Assembly (NCBI RefSeq): GCF_965222285.1
Contig: NZ_OZ244942.1
Location: 1,426,001 to 1,490,000, forward strand
Reading direction: 5' to 3'
Origin: Tepidicaulis sp002389665
Lineage (GTDB): Bacteria > Pseudomonadota > Alphaproteobacteria > Parvibaculales > Parvibaculaceae
DNA length: 64,000 nucleotides
Shown: positions 1 to 8,765 of the stretch, in pieces
How the letters are laid out: the number at the start of each line of letters is the position of its first letter
Position numbering within the stretch: position 1 is the first letter of the stretch
Notes under the pieces: generated by a model
Told to the model about the DNA's origin: nothing
What the model saw: the letters and a program-made list of their open reading frames with translations, nothing else
Database searches by the model: none
Translations under genes and position numbers: made by a program

Positions 1-42
1 TCACGCCAGAGGTCGCGGGTTCGAGCCCCGTCACTCCCGCCA
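1..42 (+). tRNA. tRNA-Asp (GUC), 3' part only
   Basis: The window opens inside a tRNA. The T-arm is complete: stem 15-19 pairs with 27-31 around a TTCGAGC loop at 20-26. The 3' acceptor strand is 32-38, the discriminator base is G39, and CCA is encoded at 40-42. The first bases, TCAC followed by stem GCCAG, match the end of the anticodon loop and the 3' anticodon stem of alphaproteobacterial tRNA-Asp, so the first two bases would be the last two of anticodon GTC. The 5' half lies outside the window, so the identity is inferred from similarity to known tRNA-Asp. Confidence 0.85.
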
Positions 43-376
43 TTGCCCCCTGAAATTTACCTCTGAAAATGCTTCTCAAAAATTGCATCCGGCAGGTTTC
101 TCCCTGCCTGGAACAGGGGATCGCGATCCGCGTTTCGATCCTGCATGCCGATGCTCCGTTCACGCTTCGCTAAGAATGCCGCGAAGTTAAAAAACTTGAA
201 CAGGAACAATGGATTTAGGGTAATCGCCCTTTGCGTCGCGCGGGGGGCATGGATATACTCCGGCCAAATTTCAAGGGGTGGCGCGCAGTAGAGTCGACAT
301 AAGCCTTCAATCGGCTTATTTCGTTCTATGACATCCGAATCATTGGGGCCTCGCCGCTGCGGCAAGGATGCTGGGA
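43..376. other. Intergenic region between tRNA-Asp and nuoA
   Basis: This gap of about 330 bases has no convincing gene. A 102-codon open frame on the minus strand has no ribosome binding site and no recognisable protein. The only clear signal is a sigma-70-like promoter at 231-259. A weaker TTGAAC/GGTAAT pair lies at 196-224. No intrinsic terminator is visible after the tRNA. Confidence 0.6.
231..259 (+). promoter_or_regulatory. Predicted sigma-70 promoter of the nuo operon
   Basis: TTGCGT (231-236) is separated by 17 bases from TATACT (254-259), a near-consensus housekeeping promoter. Transcription would begin near 266, about 110 bases before nuoA. It is the best match in the gap and is oriented toward nuoA. 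This is pattern-based only. Confidence 0.5.
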
Positions 377-742
377 ATGGAAGAGCTGTTAAGCGAATAT
401 CTGCCGATCCTCATCTTCATGGGGATTGCGGCTGTTATCGGCATTGCGCTTCTTGTGCTGCCTTATCTCGTGGCGCCGTCGAAGCCCGACACGGAAAAGC
501 TTTCCGCCTATGAATGCGGCTTCGATGCCTTCGACGATGCGCGCATGAAGTTCGACGTGCGCTTTTACCTCGTCGCGATCCTTTTCATTATTTTCGACCT
601 CGAAGTTGCCTTCCTCTTTCCCTGGGCGGTGGCACTCGGCGATATCGGCATGTTCGGTTTCTGGTCGATGATCACCTTCCTCGCCATTCTCACCATCGGC
701 TTTGCCTATGAGTGGAAGAAGGGCGCCCTTGAGTGGGAATAA
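377..742 (+). CDS. nuoA: NADH-quinone oxidoreductase subunit A
   Basis: Small membrane subunit of complex I, sitting at the junction between the peripheral arm and the proton-pumping membrane arm. About 121 residues, the usual family length, with three hydrophobic segments. The conserved loop between segments 1 and 2 carries the family motif YECGFDAFDDAR, and the second segment reads FIIFDLEVAFLFPW, both diagnostic of NuoA/ND3. I chose the ATG at 377 because AAGGA (364-368) lies 8 bases upstream. An ATG at 368 in the same frame would place that site against the start codon. First gene of a complete nuoA-N operon. Confidence 0.95.
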   Translation: MEELLSEYLPILIFMGIAAVIGIALLVLPYLVAPSKPDTEKLSAYECGFDAFDDARMKFDVRFYLVAILFIIFDLEVAFLFPWAVALGDIGMFGFWSMITFLAILTIGFAYEWKKGALEWE

Positions 743-753
743 TTAAGACGGCA

Positions 754-782
754 GGCCCGGGCTCCCAAGGTCCGGGTCTTTT
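754..782 (+). terminator. Terminator-like hairpin between nuoA and nuoB
   Basis: A 9-bp stem (754-762 with 770-778) with a 7-base loop is followed directly by TTTT (779-782). Two of the pairs are G-U when read as plus-strand RNA and would be A-C mismatches on the other strand, so the structure belongs to the nuo transcript. It sits in the 55-base gap after nuoA and could act as a partial terminator that trims expression of downstream subunits, or as an RNA-processing site. The function is inferred. Confidence 0.45.
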
Positions 783-797
783 GATGAACTTGCGGCA

Positions 798-1379
798 ATG
801 AGTGGTGCCATGAACAATCAGACGGTCATCGCAGACGCCCCCAAGGGCTTGGTGGACCCCCGCACCGGCCAGCCTATCGGCGCCGATGACCCTTACTTCA
901 AGCAAGTCTCCGACCAGCTGGCCGACAAAGGCTTTCTGGTGACGCAGGCCGACAATCTGATCAATTGGGCGCGGACCGGCTCCTTGATGTGGATGACCTT
1001 CGGGCTTGCCTGCTGCGCTGTGGAAATGATGCAGACCTCGATGCCGCGCTATGACAGCGAGCGTTTCGGTTTTGCCCCGCGCGCCAGCCCGCGCCAGTCC
1101 GACGTGATGATCGTCGCCGGCACGCTGACCAACAAGATGGCCCCGGCGCTGCGCAAGGTCTATGACCAGATGCCCGAGCCGCGTTACGTCATCTCCATGG
1201 GCTCATGTGCCAATGGCGGCGGCTATTATCACTATTCCTATTCGGTCGTGCGTGGCTGCGACCGGGTCGTGCCGGTGGATATTTATGTGCCGGGGTGCCC
1301 GCCCACGGCAGAAGCGCTGCTTTACGGCATTCTGGCGCTGCAGCGGAAGATCCGCCGCACGGGTACGATTGAACGCTAA
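798..1379 (+). CDS. nuoB: NADH-quinone oxidoreductase subunit B
   Basis: Peripheral-arm subunit that carries the terminal [4Fe-4S] cluster N2, the electron donor to ubiquinone. 193 residues, typical length. The four cluster ligands are visible: the tandem Cys72-Cys73 in GLACCAVEMM, Cys137 in SMGSCANGG and Cys167 in VPGCPPT. The N-terminal 35 residues are variable and hydrophilic. An in-frame ATG at 810 would shorten the protein by four residues. Neither start has a strong ribosome binding site. Second gene of the nuo operon, downstream of a terminator-like hairpin. Confidence 0.97.
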   Translation: MSGAMNNQTVIADAPKGLVDPRTGQPIGADDPYFKQVSDQLADKGFLVTQADNLINWARTGSLMWMTFGLACCAVEMMQTSMPRYDSERFGFAPRASPRQSDVMIVAGTLTNKMAPALRKVYDQMPEPRYVISMGSCANGGGYYHYSYSVVRGCDRVVPVDIYVPGCPPTAEALLYGILALQRKIRRTGTIER

Positions 1380-1423
1380 TCCTCACGGCGGGGCCATCCG
1401 GCGCCGCAAAACAGTTTGAGATC

Positions 1424-2041
1424 ATGTTGATGGACGAAAGTCTGCAAGACCTCGGCGAACATATTTCGGCCAGCCTGGATGATTCCGTCGTCGGTTTCTC
1501 GGTCGAATATGGCGAGCTGACCATTCATGCGGTGCGCGAGCGTATTGCCCGGGTGGTGAAATTCCTGCGGGACGATCCGGCCTGCCGGTTCACGGTGCTG
1601 ATCGACATTTGCGGTGTCGATTATCCGGACCGCCTGAAGCGCTTCGATGTCGTCTATCACCTGCTCTCCATGACGCAGAACCAGCGCATCCGCGTGAAGG
1701 TGGAAACGGACGAAGAAGGCCAGGTGCCGAGCACCGTCAGCGTTTTCCCCGCCGCCGACTGGTTCGAGCGCGAGGCGTTCGATCTTTACGGCATTCTTTT
1801 CTCCGAGCATCCGGACCTGCGCCGCATTCTTACCGATTACGGTTTTTCCGGCCATCCGCTGCGCAAGGACTTCCCGCTCACCGGCTTTATGGAAGTGCGC
1901 TATGACGAAGAGCTCAAGCGCGTGGTCTATGAGCCTGTGAAACTGAAGCAGGAATTCCGTACATTCGATTTCATGTCGCCATGGGAAGGGCCCGACTATG
2001 TGCTGCCCGGCGATGAAAAGGCCACGGGCGAGGAGCACTGA
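1424..2041 (+). CDS. nuoC: NADH-quinone oxidoreductase subunit C
   Basis: 30-kDa subunit of the complex I peripheral arm, packed against NuoD near the quinone site. 205 residues. It shows the family signature WFEREAFDLYGI (about residues 113-124) followed by HPDLRRILTDYGF and GHPLRKDFPLTG. It is separate from NuoD, unlike the fused NuoCD of Escherichia coli. The start is the ATG at 1424; an in-frame ATG two codons on (1430) is possible. The stop codon lies two bases before nuoD, implying coupled translation. Confidence 0.96.
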   Translation: MLMDESLQDLGEHISASLDDSVVGFSVEYGELTIHAVRERIARVVKFLRDDPACRFTVLIDICGVDYPDRLKRFDVVYHLLSMTQNQRIRVKVETDEEGQVPSTVSVFPAADWFEREAFDLYGILFSEHPDLRRILTDYGFSGHPLRKDFPLTGFMEVRYDEELKRVVYEPVKLKQEFRTFDFMSPWEGPDYVLPGDEKATGEEH

Positions 2042-2043
2042 GC

Positions 2044-3222
2044 ATGGCCGAGCAGCAAATCCGGAACATGAACCTCAATTTCGGCCCGCAGCACCCGGCG
2101 GCCCACGGCGTGCTGCGCCTTGTGCTGGAGCTGGACGGGGAAGTGGTCGAACGCGTCGATCCGCATATCGGCCTCCTGCACCGGGGCACCGAAAAACTGA
2201 TCGAGCACAAGACCTATCTGCAGGCCGTGCCCTATTTCGACCGCCTCGACTATGTGGCGCCGATGAACCAGGAGCACGCTTTCGCGCTCGCCGCCGAGCG
2301 GCTTCTCGGCCTCGAAGTGCCGAAACGCGGGCAATATATCCGCGTGCTTTATTCGGAAATCGGCCGGCTGCTCTCACACCTTCTCAACATCACCACGCAG
2401 GCCATGGATGTGGGCGCGCTGACGCCGCCGCTCTGGGGCTTTGAAGAGCGCGAAAAGCTGATGGTGTTCTATGAGCGCGCGTCGGGCTCGCGCATGCACG
2501 CAGCCTATGTGCGCCCCGGCGGCGTCCATCAGGACCTGCCGGAAAAGCTGCTGCAGGACATCTACGATTTCTGCGATCCGTGCGAAAAAGTGCTGGACGA
2601 TCTCGAAGCGCTTTTGACCGGCAACCGCATCTTCAAACAGCGCAATGTGGATATCGGCGTGGTGACGGCGGAAGAGGCACAAGCCTGGGGCTTTTCCGGT
2701 GTGATGGTGCGCGGCTCTGGCATGGCCTGGGACCTGCGCAAGTCGCAGCCTTACGAGTGCTATAGCGAGCTTGATTTCGATATTCCCGTCGGCAAGAACG
2801 GCGACTGCTATGACCGCTATCTGGTGCGTGTGGAAGAATGCCGCCAGTCGCTGAAGATCATGAAGCAGTGCATCGAAAAGATGCCGGGCGGTCCCGTCAG
2901 CGCGGTGAACAATAAGGTGGTGCCGCCGAAACGCGGTGAGATGAAACGCTCCATGGAAGCGCTCATCCATCACTTCAAGCTTTATACCGAAGGCTACCAC
3001 GTGCCCGAGGGCGAGGTTTATGCCGCCGTCGAAGCGCCGAAAGGCGAGTTCGGTGTGTTCCTCGTGTCCGACGGTTCCAACAAACCCTATCGCTGCAAAA
3101 TCCGCGCGCCCGGTTTCGCGCATTTGCAGGCGATGGATTATCTTTGCAAAGGCCACATGCTGGCGGACGTTGCCGCCGTGCTTGGCTCGCTCGACATTGT
3201 GTTCGGGGAGGTTGACCGATGA
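2044..3222 (+). CDS. nuoD: NADH-quinone oxidoreductase subunit D
   Basis: 49-kDa subunit that, with NuoB, forms the ubiquinone-binding cavity of complex I. It is evolutionarily related to the large subunit of NiFe hydrogenases. 392 residues. The N-terminus begins with the family hallmark FGPQHPAAHGVLR, and HIGLLHRGTEK follows. The C-terminus ends in DIVFGEVDR, as in most NuoD proteins. The stop overlaps the nuoE start in an ATGA arrangement, so the two are translationally coupled. Confidence 0.97.
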   Translation: MAEQQIRNMNLNFGPQHPAAHGVLRLVLELDGEVVERVDPHIGLLHRGTEKLIEHKTYLQAVPYFDRLDYVAPMNQEHAFALAAERLLGLEVPKRGQYIRVLYSEIGRLLSHLLNITTQAMDVGALTPPLWGFEEREKLMVFYERASGSRMHAAYVRPGGVHQDLPEKLLQDIYDFCDPCEKVLDDLEALLTGNRIFKQRNVDIGVVTAEEAQAWGFSGVMVRGSGMAWDLRKSQPYECYSELDFDIPVGKNGDCYDRYLVRVEECRQSLKIMKQCIEKMPGGPVSAVNNKVVPPKRGEMKRSMEALIHHFKLYTEGYHVPEGEVYAAVEAPKGEFGVFLVSDGSNKPYRCKIRAPGFAHLQAMDYLCKGHMLADVAAVLGSLDIVFGEVDR

Positions 3223-3833
3223 GTGTGCGCAGGCTTGACCCGAACCAGCCTGAGAGTTTCGAGTTCACGCCGGAAAATCTGGAGTGGGCGAAAGGGCAGA
3301 TCGCGAAATATCCGGATGGCCGCCAGGCCTCCGCGATCATTCCGCTGCTTTGGCAGGCGCAGAAGCAAGCCGGCGGCTGGCTGCCGGAACCGGCGATCCG
3401 CTATGTCGCGGACATGCTGGGCATGGCCTATATCCGCGCGATGGAAGTGGCGACCTTCTATACGATGTTCAACCTGACGCCGGTGGGCGAGCATTTCGTG
3501 CAGGTCTGCGGCACGACGCCGTGCTGGCTGCGCGGGGCGGACGACATCAAAGACGCCTGCAAGAAACACATCGGCCCGGAAAAGACGCTCTCTGCCGACG
3601 GCAAAATGTCGTGGATGGAAGTGGAGTGCCTGGGCGCCTGCGTGAACGCGCCGATGGTGCAGATCAACGACGATTATTATGAGGACCTGGACGGCGCGAA
3701 GATGGAAGAAATCATCAAGGCGCTGCGTGACGGCAAGGACGTGACGCCGGGACCGCAATCGAGCCGCAAAACATCCGAACCGATCGGCGGGCTAACCTCG
3801 CTGACGGACGTGCCGGGTGCGGGGGGCAAATAA
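3219..3833 (+). CDS. nuoE: NADH-quinone oxidoreductase subunit E
   Basis: 24-kDa subunit of the NADH dehydrogenase module; it binds the [2Fe-2S] cluster N1a next to the flavin. 204 residues with the thioredoxin-like cluster ligands Cys97, Cys102, Cys137 and Cys141. The C-terminal 45 residues (RDGKDVTPGPQSSRKTSEP and following) form a polar tail common in alphaproteobacterial NuoE. The start overlaps the nuoD stop by four bases, and its own stop shares one base with the nuoF start (TAATG). Confidence 0.96.
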   Translation: MSVRRLDPNQPESFEFTPENLEWAKGQIAKYPDGRQASAIIPLLWQAQKQAGGWLPEPAIRYVADMLGMAYIRAMEVATFYTMFNLTPVGEHFVQVCGTTPCWLRGADDIKDACKKHIGPEKTLSADGKMSWMEVECLGACVNAPMVQINDDYYEDLDGAKMEEIIKALRDGKDVTPGPQSSRKTSEPIGGLTSLTDVPGAGGK

Positions 3834-5122
3834 TGCTTAAAGATCAGGACCGCATCTTCACCAATCTCTACGGCTATGACGACTGGGGCCTCGATGGCGC
3901 CCGCCGCCGCGGCGATTGGGACGGCACGAAAGATATCATTGCCAAGGGCAAGGACTGGATCATCGAGGAGATGAAACAGTCGGGCCTGCGCGGGCGCGGC
4001 GGAGCGGGCTTTCCGACGGGCCTCAAATGGTCCTTCATGCCGAAGGAATCCGATGGCCGCCCGCATTACCTTGTGGTCAATGCGGACGAGTCGGAGCCGG
4101 GCACTTGTAAAGACCGCGAGATCATGCGCCATGATCCGCACAAGCTGATCGAAGGCTGTCTCATTGCCGGTTTCGCGATGAACGCCAATGCCGGCTACAT
4201 CTATGTGCGCGGCGAATTCATCCGCGAGCGCGAGCGTCTGCAGGCCGCCGTCGATCAGGCCTATGAAGCAGGGCTTCTAGGCAAGAACGCGGCGGGCTCC
4301 GGCTGGGATTTCGATCTTTATGTGCATCACGGCGCCGGCGCTTATATTTGCGGCGAGGAAACGGCGCTGATCGAAAGCCTGGAAGGCAAGAAGGGGATGC
4401 CGCGCCTCAAGCCGCCGTTCCCGGCCAATGCCGGTCTTTACGGCGCGCCCACCACCGTGAACAACGTGGAAAGCATCGCCGTTGCCCCAACCATTCTGCG
4501 GCGCGGGGCGACCTGGTTCGCCGGGCTCGGCCGGCCCAATAATACGGGTACGAAGCTTTTCTGCATTTCCGGCCACGTCAATCAGCCGTGCAACGTGGAA
4601 GAGGAAATGGGCATCTCCATGCGCGAGCTGATCGACAAGCATGCCGGCGGCGTGCGCGGCGGCTGGGACAATCTGCTCGCGGTCATTCCGGGCGGCTCGT
4701 CCGTGCCCATGATCCCGAAAAGCATTTGCGATGATGTGCTGATGGATTTCGACTCGCTCAAAGAAGTGCAGTCGGGTCTCGGCACCGCCGCCGTGATCGT
4801 GATGGATAAGTCCACCGACGTGATCAAGGCGATTGCCCGTATTTCCGCTTTCTACAAGCACGAAAGCTGCGGCCAGTGCACGCCCTGCCGTGAAGGCACG
4901 GGCTGGATGTGGCGCGTTGTGGAGCGCATGGCCCGCGGCGAGGCGGATAAAAGCGAAATCGACCTTCTGCTCGACGTGACCAAGCGGGTAGAAGGGCACA
5001 CCATTTGCGCACTCGGAGATGCGGCGGCCTGGCCCGTGCAGGGGCTGATCCGGCATTTCCGCCATGTAATCGAAGAACGGATTGACTCGCGCCAGGGCGC
5101 GGCAACCGTGGCTGCGGAGTAA
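3833..5122 (+). CDS. nuoF: NADH-quinone oxidoreductase subunit F, NADH- and FMN-binding
   Basis: 51-kDa catalytic subunit that oxidises NADH and passes electrons through FMN to cluster N3. 429 residues. The glycine-rich NADH/FMN motif GLRGRGGAGFPTG lies at residues 51-63, and a second flavin-contact region GAYICGEETALIESLEG begins near 169. The N3 [4Fe-4S] ligands are Cys346, Cys349 and Cys352 in ESCGQCTPCREG, plus Cys392 in HTICALGD. It begins one base inside the nuoE stop codon, so translation is coupled. Confidence 0.98.
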   Translation: MLKDQDRIFTNLYGYDDWGLDGARRRGDWDGTKDIIAKGKDWIIEEMKQSGLRGRGGAGFPTGLKWSFMPKESDGRPHYLVVNADESEPGTCKDREIMRHDPHKLIEGCLIAGFAMNANAGYIYVRGEFIRERERLQAAVDQAYEAGLLGKNAAGSGWDFDLYVHHGAGAYICGEETALIESLEGKKGMPRLKPPFPANAGLYGAPTTVNNVESIAVAPTILRRGATWFAGLGRPNNTGTKLFCISGHVNQPCNVEEEMGISMRELIDKHAGGVRGGWDNLLAVIPGGSSVPMIPKSICDDVLMDFDSLKEVQSGLGTAAVIVMDKSTDVIKAIARISAFYKHESCGQCTPCREGTGWMWRVVERMARGEADKSEIDLLLDVTKRVEGHTICALGDAAAWPVQGLIRHFRHVIEERIDSRQGAATVAAE

Positions 5123-5125
5123 AAC

Positions 5126-7189
5126 ATGCCGAAGCTGACCGTCGATGGCATTGAAGTCGAAGTAGAGCAGGGCGCCACCGTTCTGCAGGCCTGCGAGGAT
5201 GCGGGCGCGGAAATTCCGCGCTTCTGCTACCACGAGCGCCTGTCGATCGCCGGCAATTGCCGCATGTGCCTGGTGGAAATGGAACGCTCGCCCAAGCCCG
5301 TGGCAAGCTGCGCGATGCCCGCCGCCGACGGCATGGTGATCCGCACCAACACCGAATATGTCAAACGCGCCCGCGAAGGCGTGATGGAATTTCTGCTGAT
5401 CAACCACCCGCTCGATTGCCCGATCTGCGACCAGGGCGGGGAATGCGATCTGCAGGACCAGGCGATGGCCTACGGCGTCGACACCTCGCGCTTCGATGAG
5501 AACAAGCGCGCGGTCGAAGACAAGGAAATGGGCCCGCTCGTCAAAACCATCATGACGCGCTGCATTCATTGTACGCGCTGTGTACGCTTCGTCACGGAAG
5601 TTGCCGGTGTGCCGGAAATCGGCGCCATCGGCCGCGGCGAAGATATGGAAATCACGACCTATCTGGAAAAGGCTCTGACCTCCGAGCTGCAGGGCAATGT
5701 GATCGACCTGTGCCCTGTCGGTGCGCTGACCTCCAAGCCTTATGCCTTTACCGCGCGCCCCTGGGAGCTGCGCAAAACCGAAACCATCGACGTGATGGAT
5801 GCGGTCGGCTCGAACATCCGCGTCGATGCGCGCGGCAGCGAAGTCATGCGCGTCATGCCGCGCAACAATGACGACGTGAACGAGGAATGGATTTCCGACA
5901 AGACGCGCTTCATCTGGGACGGTCTGCGCACGCAGCGCCTCGACAGGCCTTATGTGCGCGAGGACGGCAAGCTGCGCCCCGCAAGCTGGCAGGAAGCCTT
6001 TGCCAAGATCGCCGAAAAGGTAAAAGCGAGCGCGCCGGGGAAAATGGCGGCCATCGCAGGCGATCTTGCCTGCGCGGAAAGCATGAAGGCGCTCAAGGAT
6101 CTGATGGGCGCGCTTGGCTCGGCCAATATGGATTGCCGGCAGGACGGCGCAAAGATCGGCGGCAAAGGCCGCGCGGCTTATCTCTTCAATTCCGGCATTG
6201 CCGGGATCGAAGAGGCCGATGCGCTACTCATTGTCGGTTCCAACCCGCGCCTTGAAGCGCCGGTGCTGAACGCGCGTATCCGCAAGCGCTGGCTGGAAGG
6301 CGGTTTCCCGGTCGGCCTGATCGGTGAAGACGCAGACCTGACCTACGACAAAGAATATCTGGGCGCGGGCGCGCAGACGCTGAAGGAAATCGCGGACGGC
6401 ACGCATCCTTTCGCCCGCATTTTGCAGGTGGCCGAAAAACCCATGCTGATCCTCGGTCAGGGCGCGCTTTCCCGGCCCGACGGCGAGGCGGTGCTGGAAA
6501 CCTGCATCGGCATCATCCGGGCGGCAGGCGGCGTCAGTGCCGACTGGAACGGCTTCAACGTGCTTCACACGGCAGCGGCCCGTGTCGGCGGCCTCGATCT
6601 CGGCTTCCTGCCGGGTGAAGGCGGCAAGGACACGAATGCCATTCTCGACGGGGCGAGCGCCGGCGAGATCGACTTCGTTTATCTGCTCGGCGCCGATGAA
6701 ATCGACACGGCCCGTCTCGGCAATGCCTTCGTCGTCTATCAGGGCACGCACGGCGACCGCGGCGCGCACCGCGCCGATGTCATCCTGCCCGGCGCGGCCT
6801 ACACCGAAAAGAGCGCGCATTGGGTGAATACCGAAGGGCGCGTGCAGCTCGGCGAGCGGGCCGCGTTCCCGCCCGGCGATGCGCGCGAAGACTGGGCGAT
6901 CCTGCGCGCGCTCTCCGAAGTGCTGGACCAGAAACTGCCTTACGACAATCTTGCGCAGCTGCGCGCCGCGCTCTGCGGGGATGCGCCGAGCTTCGAGATG
7001 CGCGATGTGCAGCCGCAGGCGGGCGACCTGCCGGAAGGCGGCACGCGGGAGATGACGGATGCGCCGTTCCATGCGGCGGTGCGTGATTTCTACTTCACCA
7101 ATCCAATTGCGCGGGCAAGCAAGGTAATGGCCGAATGTGCCGCGCTGCAAAGCGCGCAAGGCGAGGGGGCGACCGGAACCAATGGCTGA
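5126..7189 (+). CDS. nuoG: NADH-quinone oxidoreductase subunit G, iron-sulfur subunit
   Basis: Largest peripheral-arm subunit; it forms part of the electron wire between NADH and quinone. 687 residues. Ligands can be read for three clusters: N1b [2Fe-2S] at Cys34, Cys45, Cys48 and Cys62; N5 at His94, Cys98, Cys101 and Cys107; N4 at Cys146, Cys149, Cys152 and Cys196. The C-terminal two thirds is the molybdopterin-oxidoreductase-like domain, which binds no cofactor in complex I. I see no extra cysteine group for cluster N7. The last eight bases overlap the nuoH start. Confidence 0.97.
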   Translation: MPKLTVDGIEVEVEQGATVLQACEDAGAEIPRFCYHERLSIAGNCRMCLVEMERSPKPVASCAMPAADGMVIRTNTEYVKRAREGVMEFLLINHPLDCPICDQGGECDLQDQAMAYGVDTSRFDENKRAVEDKEMGPLVKTIMTRCIHCTRCVRFVTEVAGVPEIGAIGRGEDMEITTYLEKALTSELQGNVIDLCPVGALTSKPYAFTARPWELRKTETIDVMDAVGSNIRVDARGSEVMRVMPRNNDDVNEEWISDKTRFIWDGLRTQRLDRPYVREDGKLRPASWQEAFAKIAEKVKASAPGKMAAIAGDLACAESMKALKDLMGALGSANMDCRQDGAKIGGKGRAAYLFNSGIAGIEEADALLIVGSNPRLEAPVLNARIRKRWLEGGFPVGLIGEDADLTYDKEYLGAGAQTLKEIADGTHPFARILQVAEKPMLILGQGALSRPDGEAVLETCIGIIRAAGGVSADWNGFNVLHTAAARVGGLDLGFLPGEGGKDTNAILDGASAGEIDFVYLLGADEIDTARLGNAFVVYQGTHGDRGAHRADVILPGAAYTEKSAHWVNTEGRVQLGERAAFPPGDAREDWAILRALSEVLDQKLPYDNLAQLRAALCGDAPSFEMRDVQPQAGDLPEGGTREMTDAPFHAAVRDFYFTNPIARASKVMAECAALQSAQGEGATGTNG

Positions 7190-8207
7190 GATTTTCTGGG
7201 AATACGGCCTTCCGGGTCTGATCATGGCGGGGCAGAGCCTGCTGCTCATGGTGCCGCTGCTCGTGCTGATTGCCTTCATTCTTTATGCCGACCGTAAGGT
7301 CTGGGCGGCGGTGCAGCTGCGCCGCGGGCCTAACGTGGTGGGTCCTTTCGGCCTGCTGCAATCCTTCGCGGACCTGGCGAAGTTCATCTTCAAGGAAGTG
7401 GTCATTCCGGCAAGCGCCAACAAGGGCGTCTTCCTTTTGGCGCCTTTCGTCTCCGTGGTGCTGGCGCTTTCGTCCTGGGCGGTGATCCCGATGTCGGACG
7501 GCGTGGTGATTGCCGATATTAATGTCGGCATTCTCTATCTCTTCGCGCTGTCCTCGCTCAGCGTCTACGGCATCATCATGGCCGGGTGGGCATCGAACTC
7601 GAAATACCCCTTCCTCGGCGCGCTGCGTTCGGCTGCGCAGATGGTGTCTTACGAAGTTTCCATCGGCTTTGTCATCGTCTGTGTGCTCATGACGGCCGGC
7701 ACGCTCAATCTCTCCGAGATTGTGCGCGCGCAGGACGGCAACTGGGGCCTCTTCAACTGGTACTGGCTCTGGCATCTGCCGATGTTCGTGATCTTCTTCA
7801 TTTCGGCGCTGGCAGAGACCAACCGCCCGCCCTTCGATCTGCCCGAAGCGGAATCGGAGCTGGTGGCGGGCTATGCCGTGGAATATTCCTCCACGCCTTA
7901 CATGATGATGTTCATGGCCGAGTATGTGGCGATTTTGACCATGTGCGCGCTCATGACGATCCTTTTCCTCGGCGGCTGGCTGCCGCCGGTCGATGTGGCT
8001 CCCTTTAACTGGATACCGCCCTTCTTCTGGTTCTGGATCAAGACGCTTTTCATCTTCTTCCTGATTGCGATGGTGAAGGCGTTCGTTCCCCGCTACCGCT
8101 ATGACCAGCTGATGCGGCTGGGCTGGAAAGTCTTCCTGCCCATCTCGCTCTTCTGGGTCGTTTTGACGGCGGGTGTTCTTGTTGGTTTCGATCTGCTGCC
8201 GGCGTAA
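7182..8207 (+). CDS. nuoH: NADH-quinone oxidoreductase subunit H
   Basis: Membrane subunit that anchors the peripheral arm and forms the quinone entry channel. About 341 residues with eight predicted membrane spans. The conserved loop AETNRPPFDLPEAESEL, implicated in quinone and proton coupling, is intact. An open frame extends upstream to 7137, but the ATG at 7182 gives the normal NuoH N-terminus (MAEIFWEYG) and the expected length. It overlaps the end of nuoG by eight bases (ATGGCTGA). Confidence 0.96.
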   Translation: MAEIFWEYGLPGLIMAGQSLLLMVPLLVLIAFILYADRKVWAAVQLRRGPNVVGPFGLLQSFADLAKFIFKEVVIPASANKGVFLLAPFVSVVLALSSWAVIPMSDGVVIADINVGILYLFALSSLSVYGIIMAGWASNSKYPFLGALRSAAQMVSYEVSIGFVIVCVLMTAGTLNLSEIVRAQDGNWGLFNWYWLWHLPMFVIFFISALAETNRPPFDLPEAESELVAGYAVEYSSTPYMMMFMAEYVAILTMCALMTILFLGGWLPPVDVAPFNWIPPFFWFWIKTLFIFFLIAMVKAFVPRYRYDQLMRLGWKVFLPISLFWVVLTAGVLVGFDLLPA

Positions 8208-8233
8208 GGCAGGGATCGGGAAAGGAAACGATT

Positions 8234-8725
8234 ATGGCTTGGCTTGATCAATCGGTCCGGTCGCTCTTTTTGACAGAGTTCGTTTCGAGCTTCTGGCTGG
8301 CCTTGCGCTATTTCTTCAAGCCCAAGGCGACGCTGAACTATCCCTTCGAGAAGGGCGCGCTTTCGCCGCGCTTTCGCGGGGAACATGTGCTGCGCCGCTA
8401 TCCAAACGGCGAAGAACGCTGCATCGCCTGTAAATTGTGCGAGGCGATATGCCCGGCGCAGGCCATCACCATCGAAGCGGGGCCGCGCAACAATGACGGT
8501 ACGCGCCGCACCATCCGCTACGACATCGACATGACCAAATGCATCTATTGCGGTTTCTGCCAGGAAGCCTGCCCGGTGGATGCGATCGTGGAAGGGCCGA
8601 ATTTCGAATTCGCTGCGGAAACGCGCGAAGAGCTTTTCTACACGAAAGAAAAACTGCTCGAAAACGGCGACCGCTGGGAACGGCAGATTGCGAAAAACCT
8701 CGCGCTCGACGCGCCTTACCGTTAA
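8234..8725 (+). CDS. nuoI: NADH-quinone oxidoreductase subunit I, 8Fe ferredoxin type
   Basis: Carries [4Fe-4S] clusters N6a and N6b, which hand electrons to NuoB. 163 residues. Two ferredoxin motifs are complete: Cys63, Cys66, Cys69, Cys73 (CIACKLCEAICP) and Cys103, Cys106, Cys109, Cys113 (CIYCGFCQEACP). The amphipathic N-terminus (RSLFLTEFVSSFWLALRYFF) is the usual membrane-docking helix. The ribosome binding site AAAGGAAA precedes the ATG. Confidence 0.97.
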   Translation: MAWLDQSVRSLFLTEFVSSFWLALRYFFKPKATLNYPFEKGALSPRFRGEHVLRRYPNGEERCIACKLCEAICPAQAITIEAGPRNNDGTRRTIRYDIDMTKCIYCGFCQEACPVDAIVEGPNFEFAAETREELFYTKEKLLENGDRWERQIAKNLALDAPYR

Positions 8726-8765
8726 GCAGCGCGTGAGAGAGAAAGAAGGGATCGGGGACTAGGAC

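Noticed and set aside
57..365. 102-codon minus-strand frame before nuoA
   Set aside because: No ribosome binding site, no family resemblance, and it runs through the predicted nuo promoter.
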